The position numbers were made by a program, and so were the translations under genes. Positions 1 through 4,667 of a DNA stretch of 6,526 nt are shown in pieces; the stretch's first letter is position 1, and each line of letters starts with the position of its first letter. The notes beneath the pieces were generated by a model that did no database searches, was not told where the DNA came from, and saw only the letters and a list, made by a program, of their open reading frames with translations. This DNA comes from Cryomorphaceae bacterium. Its GTDB lineage: Bacteria > Bacteroidota > Bacteroidia > Flavobacteriales > Schleiferiaceae. The DNA lies in assembly GCA_949547975.1 (NCBI GenBank), contig CATITW010000157.1:1-6526 (forward strand), in the 5' to 3' direction.

Positions 1-1170
1 CAAGGATTTGGCTTCGCCGATTTCGGTTTACCTGCCTACATTTCAGGTCCAGACACCGTCGCATTCGGTGATGTAGTCACGCGCAAGTGGTTAGACAACC
101 AGTATTACGGCGGTACATTTTCTTGGAACCGTACCTCTGGAGATCAGTCGCTGGTTTTTGGTGGTGGCGCTCACAGATACGAAGGCGATCACTTTGGCCG
201 CGTAGTTTGGGCGAACCATCCGAACGTTACCACTACTGCCGGGGATTATTACAACGGTACGGGACTTAAAGACGACGCAAACGTATATGCGAAGTGGTCG
301 TTGACTAAGAATAATTTTGTGCTCTTTGCAGATGCGCAATACCGTTACGTGCAGCACACCTCAGAAGGTGGATCTGCAGTAGGCCCAGCCAATTTCTCTC
401 GCACCTTCAACTTCTTCAATCCAAAAGCAGGTGCTACCTACCAGTTGGGGACAAATGAAACGATCGGCGCTTATGTAGGTGTCGGACATCGCGAGCCGAA
501 CAGAACGGATCTCACCTACGCAGCAGATCCAGCAGACATACAGGCAGAACGCATGGTAGATGCGGAACTTACCTATAGAAAAGTTACCGGACAGTGGTCT
601 GTGGACGCGAATGTATACCGCCAGCAGTACCAAAACCAGCTGGTACTTACCGGGGCGATCGATGCACAAGGATACCCGATCCGCAGCAATGTCGGACAGA
701 GTTTCCGTCAAGGCATCGAGTTTGCAGGGACTTATGCGTTGACTAAGAATTGGTCATTGCAAGCGAATGCAGCGTTGAGTCAGAACGAAAATGTGAATTG
801 GATCAGTGATCCGCTCTCATCTATCGTGAATAATACGCCTATTGCATTTTCACCAGCATTGGTTGCCGGAGCTCGACTAAGCTACAGCTACAAGGGTTTT
901 GAAGCGACTCTTTGGAACCAGTACATCGGTGAGCAGTACCTCTCGAACGAGGGACTCTCGGCGCACACCTTGCCGGCATATCACATCCTGAATGCACGCG
1001 GTTCTTATGCGTTTAAAACAGTAGGAGGTGAGCGTGTTCAGGCGTTTGTAGAGCTGCGTAACCTTGCGGGAACCTCGTATGCTGCAAACGGCTACATGTG
1101 GGGCAGCACGCCGTACTACTACGCGCAAGCGACCTTTAACGTAATGACGGGACTCACCTTCGAGTTCTAA
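1..1170 (+). CDS. TonB-dependent outer-membrane receptor, C-terminal part (5' end missing)
   Basis: The reading frame is open from the first base to a TAA at 1168-1170, followed at once by in-frame TAG codons, giving 389 residues with no start in the window. The protein is made of alternating polar and hydrophobic strands rich in Tyr, Trp, Asn and Gly, as in an outer-membrane beta-barrel. It ends in GLTFEF; a C-terminal aromatic residue is the usual assembly signal for such barrels. The segment GVGHREPNRTDL, with its REPxR core, matches the late-barrel motif of TonB-dependent siderophore-type receptors, and ELRNLAGTSYAANGY resembles the NLFNxxYxxNG motif near their C-terminus. Full receptors have about 650-800 residues, so the plug domain and the early strands lie upstream of the window. 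These proteins import iron chelates, cobalamin or other large ligands using TonB energy. The substrate cannot be told from this half. It is transcribed towards the TPM gene and ends at a shared terminator. Confidence 0.9.
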   Translation, partial: QGFGFADFGLPAYISGPDTVAFGDVVTRKWLDNQYYGGTFSWNRTSGDQSLVFGGGAHRYEGDHFGRVVWANHPNVTTTAGDYYNGTGLKDDANVYAKWSLTKNNFVLFADAQYRYVQHTSEGGSAVGPANFSRTFNFFNPKAGATYQLGTNETIGAYVGVGHREPNRTDLTYAADPADIQAERMVDAELTYRKVTGQWSVDANVYRQQYQNQLVLTGAIDAQGYPIRSNVGQSFRQGIEFAGTYALTKNWSLQANAALSQNENVNWISDPLSSIVNNTPIAFSPALVAGARLSYSYKGFEATLWNQYIGEQYLSNEGLSAHTLPAYHILNARGSYAFKTVGGERVQAFVELRNLAGTSYAANGYMWGSTPYYYAQATFNVMTGLTFEF

Positions 1171-1204
1171 TAGATTTAGGGTGTTAGGCTTTGATCCAAA
1201 AAAC

Positions 1205-1242
1205 AAAACCCCCTTGATGCCATTGTGCGTCAAGGGGGTTTT
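1205..1242. terminator. Bidirectional intrinsic terminator between convergent genes
   Basis: A 16-bp stem (1205-1220 paired with 1227-1242, one G-T wobble at 1218/1229) closes a 6-nt loop. Its core is CCCCCTTGA/TCAAGGGGG. On the + strand the stem runs into a T-run to 1244. On the - strand the equivalent run, TTTTGTTTTTT, spans 1208 down to 1198. It lies 34 nt after the receptor stop codon and about 25 nt after the stop of the opposing TPM gene, so it can end both transcripts. Confidence 0.9.
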
Positions 1243-1267
1243 TTAGTAGTTGTGTTTGTAGTGGGTA

Positions 1268-2074
1268 TTACCAAGAGCCGGATGCGCCACCGCCGCCGAA
1301 GCCGCCGCCACCGAATCCGCCAAATCCACCGAATCCGCCAAATCCACCGCCGCCACCGAATCCGCCGGAGCCACCAAATCCACCGCCGCTGCGCATGCCA
1401 CCGCCCATGGTATAGCCTGTGCCCATGCCCCACCAGAAAGGGCCCATGCCGGAACGACGACCGCCGTTACCGCCACCGCCGCCTCTAGATCTGCTGTACA
1501 GTAGAATGACTGCGATGATGACGAGCAGTCGGATCAAACGGGAGCTTTTACGTCCTGAAGTTGCGCCGCCGCGACCGCCCTTTCCTTGATAACTGCCTGC
1601 AAGCACTTGGAAAATAGCAGTAGTTCCCGCGTCAATTCCTTTGGCGTAGCTGCCGGCTTTGAAAGCAGGTAGGATGTCATTCTCGATGATCATTTTAGAA
1701 TTGAAATCGGTCAAATACGGCTCCAATCCATATCCATTTTGAATGGAGATTTCGCGATCGTCTACGGCCACCAGAATCAAACATCCGTTGTCTTTTCCAT
1801 CTTGGCCGATGCGCCAGTGTTGCGCAATCTCGGCGGTGATCAGGTTGATGTTGTCTCCCCCGGTAGTGGCCACGGTCACTACAGCGATTTGCGTGCTTGT
1901 CGTATCTGCGTAGTCCAGGAGCTTGTTTTCAAGATAGGCCTCGTCGTTTGCACTGAGTACTTGTGCAAAATCATTGACCAATTTTGTCGGAATCCCCTGC
2001 TCCAGCAGGTCTTGTGCATTCTGCGCAAAAAGGCCGATCGGAAATAGTAGCAGCGCTACCCATAGTTTTTTCAT
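1268..2074 (-). CDS. TPM-domain protein with signal peptide, membrane segment and Gly/Phe-rich tail (YgcG-like)
   Basis: This 268-residue protein starts with a signal peptide (MKKLWVALLLFPIGLFA, likely cleavage after Ala17). A TPM domain (TLP18.3/Psb32/MOLO-1 family, PF04536) follows at about 28-158. Visible family features are TQIAVVTV (61-68), W87-R-I-G, NGCLILVAVDDRE and the GYGLE motif at 114-118. A basic linker, a short hydrophobic segment (about 180-193) and a Gly-rich tail with Phe, Trp and Tyr (198-268) complete it. The end, GGGGASGSW, is a common ending of bacterial TPM proteins as I recall. The TPM domain is expected outside the inner membrane. Plant TLP18.3 has been reported to have phosphatase activity, but no enzymatic role can be assigned here. 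The start lies 3 nt after the preceding TPM gene, with AAAGG 9 nt upstream of the ATG. It is the last gene of the LemA-TPM-TPM set. The hydrophobic segment is short (about 14 residues) and basic on both sides, so the topology of the tail is uncertain. Confidence 0.88.
   Translation of the reverse strand: MKKLWVALLLFPIGLFAQNAQDLLEQGIPTKLVNDFAQVLSANDEAYLENKLLDYADTTSTQIAVVTVATTGGDNINLITAEIAQHWRIGQDGKDNGCLILVAVDDREISIQNGYGLEPYLTDFNSKMIIENDILPAFKAGSYAKGIDAGTTAIFQVLAGSYQGKGGRGGATSGRKSSRLIRLLVIIAVILLYSRSRGGGGGNGGRRSGMGPFWWGMGTGYTMGGGMRSGGGFGGSGGFGGGGGFGGFGGFGGFGGGGFGGGGASGSW
1292..1390 (-). repeat. Gly-Gly-Phe coding repeat in the TPM protein tail
   Basis: On the + strand this appears as degenerate repeats of CCGCCAAATCCACCGAAT type. 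Read on the - strand it encodes residues about 229-261 as iterated GGF, with GGFGGFGGFGGF at the centre and a longer Gly stretch on either side. The units differ at the third codon base, which points to selection on the protein and not only to recent slippage. The DNA can still be prone to slippage, so copy number may vary between strains. Confidence 0.8.
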
Positions 2075-2077
2075 GAC

Positions 2078-2515
2078 CTAGCCTTTAGAAATTTCATTCG
2101 ACAGTTCATCCACATCGTCGTCTTGACGTGGGAAATAGTCTCCCAGTGCAGTACCTGCCTTCTCAATCCCTGCGATAAGTCCCTCTGAGAAATGACCGGC
2201 TTTAAAGGCTTCGATCATGGTTTGAACGATCTCTTCCCAAAAGTCATTAGGCACTTTTTCATCGATGCCTTCACCCGCCCAAATGGCCAATTTCTTGGAT
2301 TCTACGGCGAGATAAAACAGCACACCATTCTTCTCCGCGGTCTTGTGCATTTCAAGCTTGCCAAACATTTCTTTGGCACGTGCTTGCGCATCATTAGTGG
2401 ATTTTTCCAAGTGAATGCGGAGCTCCCCGGAGGTATTAAGCTCGGCGGCTGTGATGGCGGCAACCAAAGATTTTTCTTGCTCCTCGGTCAATATGCTTCG
2501 TACGTAATCACTCAT
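2078..2515 (-). CDS. Small TPM-domain protein without signal peptide
   Basis: The 145-residue product is almost entirely one TPM domain (PF04536). It shows the helical start (LTEEQEKSLVAAI), TSGELRIHLE (28-37), the RAKEMFGKLEMHKTAEKNGVLFYLA block (46-70), KKLAIWAGEGID (74-85) and the ending FKAGHFSEGLIAGIEKAG (104-121), followed by GDYFP. There is no signal peptide, membrane segment or lipobox, so it is predicted to be cytoplasmic, unlike its neighbour. The tail is acidic (QDDDVDE). The ATG at 2515 is 3 nt from the lemA stop, and the TAG stop is 3 nt from the next ATG, so translational coupling is likely. The two adjacent TPM proteins are distant paralogues: they share fold motifs but little sequence. 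The family assignment is firm; the biochemical function is unknown. Confidence 0.87.
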   Translation of the reverse strand: MSDYVRSILTEEQEKSLVAAITAAELNTSGELRIHLEKSTNDAQARAKEMFGKLEMHKTAEKNGVLFYLAVESKKLAIWAGEGIDEKVPNDFWEEIVQTMIEAFKAGHFSEGLIAGIEKAGTALGDYFPRQDDDVDELSNEISKG

Positions 2516-2518
2516 AGA

Positions 2519-3109
2519 CTAGAAACTTACCTCAGGTGCTTGTTCTGTGCCACTAGCGGCTTCGAAGTAGCCCTTTTTCTCAAAGCCGAAGCTTGAGGCG
2601 ATCAGGTTTCTAGGGAATTTACGGATGGTCGAGTTGTAGGATTTGATGCTGTTGTTGAAGCGGTCACGTTCCACTTTGATGCGGTTTTCCGTGCCCTCTA
2701 GCTGACTTTGCAACGCCAAGAAGTTTTGATTTGCCTTGAGGTCCGGGTAGCGTTCGACACTGACCATTAGTCGGCTTAGTGCGCCGGAGAGCTGGCCCTG
2801 TGCCTGCTGGAATTTAGCGATGGCTTCAGGAGTGAGGTTGTCTGCGTTGACGTTAATTCCGGTGGCATTGCTGCGCGCTTGAATCACGCCGGTAAGCGTT
2901 TCCTTTTCGAAGTCCGCATAGCCTTTAACGGTATTTACTAGGTTGGGAATAAGATCAGCACGTCTTTGATATGCGCTTTCTACTTGGGCCCATTTGCCGT
3001 TTGTTTCTTCATCGAGCGTGACGAGGCTGTTGTAAATACCGACCAAGCGGAGCACAAAGAAGAGTACGAGACCGAGGACGATAATCAGGGTGATGGTTGA
3101 TTTTTTCAT
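2519..3109 (-). CDS. lemA: LemA family membrane protein
   Basis: The protein has 196 residues, the usual LemA length. A single N-terminal membrane helix (about 5-23, preceded by MKKS) is followed by a long helical domain. Family signatures are YNSLVTLDEETNGKWAQVES (26-45), YQRRADLIPNLVNTVKGYADFE (47-68), QGQLSGALSRLMVSVERYPDLKAN (104-127), ENRIKVERDRFNNSIKSYN (141-159) and FPRNLIASSFGF (165-176). The short N-terminus probably stays in the cytoplasm with the helical bundle outside. The family is widespread, and its role is described only loosely as envelope- or stress-related. It lies 39 nt after the MerR gene, with no terminator-like hairpin between them, and leads into the two TPM genes with a 3-nt gap. 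The ATG at 3109 has no Shine-Dalgarno but an A-rich leader (CCTAAAAATTCC), typical of Bacteroidota. The LemA-TPM linkage recurs in many bacteria. Confidence 0.94.
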   Translation of the reverse strand: MKKSTITLIIVLGLVLFFVLRLVGIYNSLVTLDEETNGKWAQVESAYQRRADLIPNLVNTVKGYADFEKETLTGVIQARSNATGINVNADNLTPEAIAKFQQAQGQLSGALSRLMVSVERYPDLKANQNFLALQSQLEGTENRIKVERDRFNNSIKSYNSTIRKFPRNLIASSFGFEKKGYFEAASGTEQAPEVSF

Positions 3110-3148
3110 TGGAATTTTTAGGTGGTTATTGATCTAGGATATATGGAA

Positions 3149-3496
3149 TTAGGCACGCATGGTGCGCAAAATTTTCTGTAATTCTTCTTTCACGTAGGCC
3201 AATTTCTGCAGGGCCTCAACTTGATTTACTTGGGCCGTCTTATTGCCGCTCAAATGCTTTTTCGCACCGTCAATGGTGAAACCGCGCTCGCGAACCAAAT
3301 GGTTGATGGTAGCAATGACTCGGATGTCATCGTGGCTGTATTTACGCTTGCCAGAGCTGCCTTTTTTCGGTCGAAGCGCCGGGAATTCTTTCTCCCAATA
3401 GCGAAGATTTGAGGTATTCATTCCGAAGAGTTCGGCAACCTCACCGATGGTATAATACATCTTTTCTAATGGGGGCAATGTGGTGGTAGTGCTCAT
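3149..3496 (-). CDS. MerR-type transcriptional regulator, short form
   Basis: The product has 115 residues. A MerR winged-helix DNA-binding domain occupies about 14-82: YYTIGEVAELFGMNTSNLRYWEKEF (14-38) is the helix-turn-helix with the typical LRYWEKEF, then RKYSHDDIRVIATINHLV (51-68) and the RGFTIDGAKKHL segment (71-82). Residues 90-112 can form the dimerisation coiled coil. There is no C-terminal effector domain and no Cys, so metal or thiol sensing like classical MerR is not supported. Related short regulators are common in Flavobacteria and often sit beside M23 and lemA genes, from memory. The ATG at 3496 was kept because LPPLEK before YYTIGEV resembles homologue N-termini; Met13 (3460) is an alternative start. 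Target genes are not evident; autoregulation and control of the downstream lemA set are reasonable guesses. Confidence 0.92.
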   Translation of the reverse strand: MSTTTTLPPLEKMYYTIGEVAELFGMNTSNLRYWEKEFPALRPKKGSSGKRKYSHDDIRVIATINHLVRERGFTIDGAKKHLSGNKTAQVNQVEALQKLAYVKEELQKILRTMRA

Positions 3497-3501
3497 AGAA
3501 A

Positions 3502-3509
3502 TAAAGGTA
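3502..3509 (-). promoter_or_regulatory. Possible -7 box upstream of the MerR gene (weak)
   Basis: Read on the - strand, TACCTTTA resembles the Bacteroidota -7 element TAnnTTTG with a mismatch in the last base. The nearest upstream TTG is at 3535-3537, a 25-nt spacer and longer than usual. The box lies only 5 nt before the ATG, so transcription from it would give a leaderless message or one starting translation at Met13. It is a low-confidence match. Confidence 0.25.
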
Positions 3510-3585
3510 CATACTTTTTGAGGACTTTGGCGGGCAAGGTCCTATGAAAGCGGTGATTTTAACGTTTGCTGTGAACGTCTGTTTC

Positions 3586-4557
3586 TTAGTCGAAACTTTG
3601 ATTCGAATGCGAACTGATCTTCAACATTTCCTCGTACTGCTCTGGGGTCAGATCGTTGAAAAAGTAGTTGATCGGATTGATCTTACGACCGTCTTTGACC
3701 ACTTCGTAGTGCAAGTGCGGTGCGGTTGAAGAACCGGTGGAACCTACATAGCCGATGACATCGCCACGCTTCACGCGCTGACCTCTGCGCACTTCGATCT
3801 CACTCATGTGCCCATAGAGCGTTTTGTATCCGAAACCGTGGTCGATCACAATGTGACGACCGTATCCAGATCTAGAGCGTTTGTAGGTAGTGACTTTACC
3901 GTCTCCAGTCGCATAGATCGGCGTCCCCGTGGGTGCGGAGAAATCCGTTCCCCAGTGCATCTTACGAACTTTGTAGATGGGATGAATACGGTAGCCGTAT
4001 CCAGAAGCCATTTTCTTTAGATTTTTATTCGCAACGGGTTGAATAGCAGGGATCGCCGCGAGCATTTGCTCCTTGTTTCGAGCCATCTCCACCACGTCGT
4101 CAAAACTCTTGCTCTGCACATAAGCGCGTTTAGCCACCTGGTCCAATTTCTTCCGGGTATCTACCAGCAGCTCAGAGTTGTCAAATCCTTCGAGATTCTT
4201 GTAACGGTTGGCACCCCCGAAGCCCGCTGTGCGCACATCTTGCGGTATAGGTCCGGCTTCGAAAATGGTGCGGTAGATCTCGTCGTCGCGTTTTTCGATA
4301 TCGCCAAGAACGGCCGTCAGCTCTTCCAACTTACCGTCCATAAGTTCGTATTGGATGACCATATGGTCCAATTCACGCTTCATTCTGCGTTCTTTAGGAC
4401 TCTCTAGCCACATATCCGCTGCCATGTAAAAAACGATCCCAAATGCCATCGCAGCTGCACTGAATAGAGCGATTTCTTTGGCGCGTTGCTTCCATCCACG
4501 CTCTATCTTTCTGTAAGAGAGCGTTTTAGAATCATATGTATATTTTACTTTAGCCAT
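3586..4557 (-). CDS. Membrane-anchored M23 family metallopeptidase (peptidoglycan endopeptidase)
   Basis: This 323-residue protein has a charged cytoplasmic N-terminus (1-29, KVKYTYDSKTLSYRKIER), one membrane helix (about 30-50), a helical, probably coiled-coil stalk (54-100, and again about 130-165) and a C-terminal M23/LytM domain (about 186-298). The catalytic set looks complete. By analogy with LytM, the zinc ligands are His201 and Asp205 (HWGTD) and His283 of the HLH motif; His250 (YGHM) and His281 are the active-site histidines. YGYRIHPIYKVRKMHWGTDF is a typical lead-in. Such enzymes cut peptide cross-links in peptidoglycan from the periplasmic side. The N-terminal motif next to alaS is a recurrent Flavobacteria arrangement, from memory. 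The gene is divergent from alaS, and the MerR gene follows 89 nt downstream. There is no Shine-Dalgarno before the ATG. An active hydrolase is more likely than a degenerate regulator, because no key residue is missing. Confidence 0.93.
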   Translation of the reverse strand: MAKVKYTYDSKTLSYRKIERGWKQRAKEIALFSAAAMAFGIVFYMAADMWLESPKERRMKRELDHMVIQYELMDGKLEELTAVLGDIEKRDDEIYRTIFEAGPIPQDVRTAGFGGANRYKNLEGFDNSELLVDTRKKLDQVAKRAYVQSKSFDDVVEMARNKEQMLAAIPAIQPVANKNLKKMASGYGYRIHPIYKVRKMHWGTDFSAPTGTPIYATGDGKVTTYKRSRSGYGRHIVIDHGFGYKTLYGHMSEIEVRRGQRVKRGDVIGYVGSTGSSTAPHLHYEVVKDGRKINPINYFFNDLTPEQYEEMLKISSHSNQSFD

Positions 4558-4587
4558 GCTTTGTGCGTTATTTTTGCTAAGACGCTT

Positions 4588-4612
4588 TATTCACGCGAAT
4601 ATTGTGCCACAA
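4588..4612. promoter_or_regulatory. Two abutting palindromes in the M23/alaS divergent region
   Basis: The first, TATTCACGCGAATA (4588-4601), has 5-bp arms TATTC/GAATA around a 4-nt centre. The second, TTGTGCCACAA (4602-4612), is a perfect 5-bp inverted repeat around one base. They touch each other and lie where transcription of the M23 gene would begin if the box at 4618-4625 is used. They could be operators or a hairpin in the 5' leader. The symmetry is seen directly; the role is inferred. Confidence 0.35.
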
Positions 4613-4617
4613 AGAAA

Positions 4618-4642
4618 CAAAATTAGATTAACACCTAAACAA
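4618..4642 (-). promoter_or_regulatory. Candidate Bacteroidota-type promoter for the M23 gene
   Basis: On the - strand, TAATTTTG (4618-4625) fits the -7 consensus TAnnTTTG of Bacteroidota sigma-ABfr exactly. A TTG at 4640-4642 could serve as the -33 element, but its 14-nt spacer is shorter than the usual 17-23 nt. Transcription would start near 4610, giving a leader of about 50 nt. No equally good box was found for alaS on the + strand; TTTTTG at 4571-4576 followed by TATTGTGC at 4600-4607 is a poor match. Confidence 0.45.
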
Positions 4643-4667
4643 TTCCCACATCGGGATAACTGATAAT

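Noticed and set aside
361..711. 116-codon open frame on the - strand opposite the receptor gene
   Set aside because: It is complementary to a conserved beta-barrel coding frame, and its Cys-rich, unstructured product matches nothing known.
1285..1400. Repeated CCGCCAAATCCACCGAAT-like units as a CRISPR or non-coding tandem array
   Set aside because: The units are irregular, have no unique spacers, and read cleanly on the - strand as the GGF tail of the TPM protein.
2192..2596. 134-codon open frame on the + strand opposite the small TPM and lemA genes
   Set aside because: It is antisense to two well-supported genes, has no family resemblance and spans their junction; it is a shadow frame.
3562..3578. 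ACGTT-N7-AACGT inverted repeat between the M23 and MerR genes as a terminator
   Set aside because: The stem is only 5 bp and no T-run follows on the - strand, so it is not a convincing terminator.
4039..4407. 122-codon open frame on the + strand opposite the M23 gene
   Set aside because: It is antisense to a clearly conserved peptidase, has no recognisable domain and no ribosome-binding context.
4558..4667. T-box, riboswitch or small RNA in the alaS leader
   Set aside because: No T-box motif, tRNA-like specifier hairpin or terminator was seen in the 110 bp; only two short palindromes are present.
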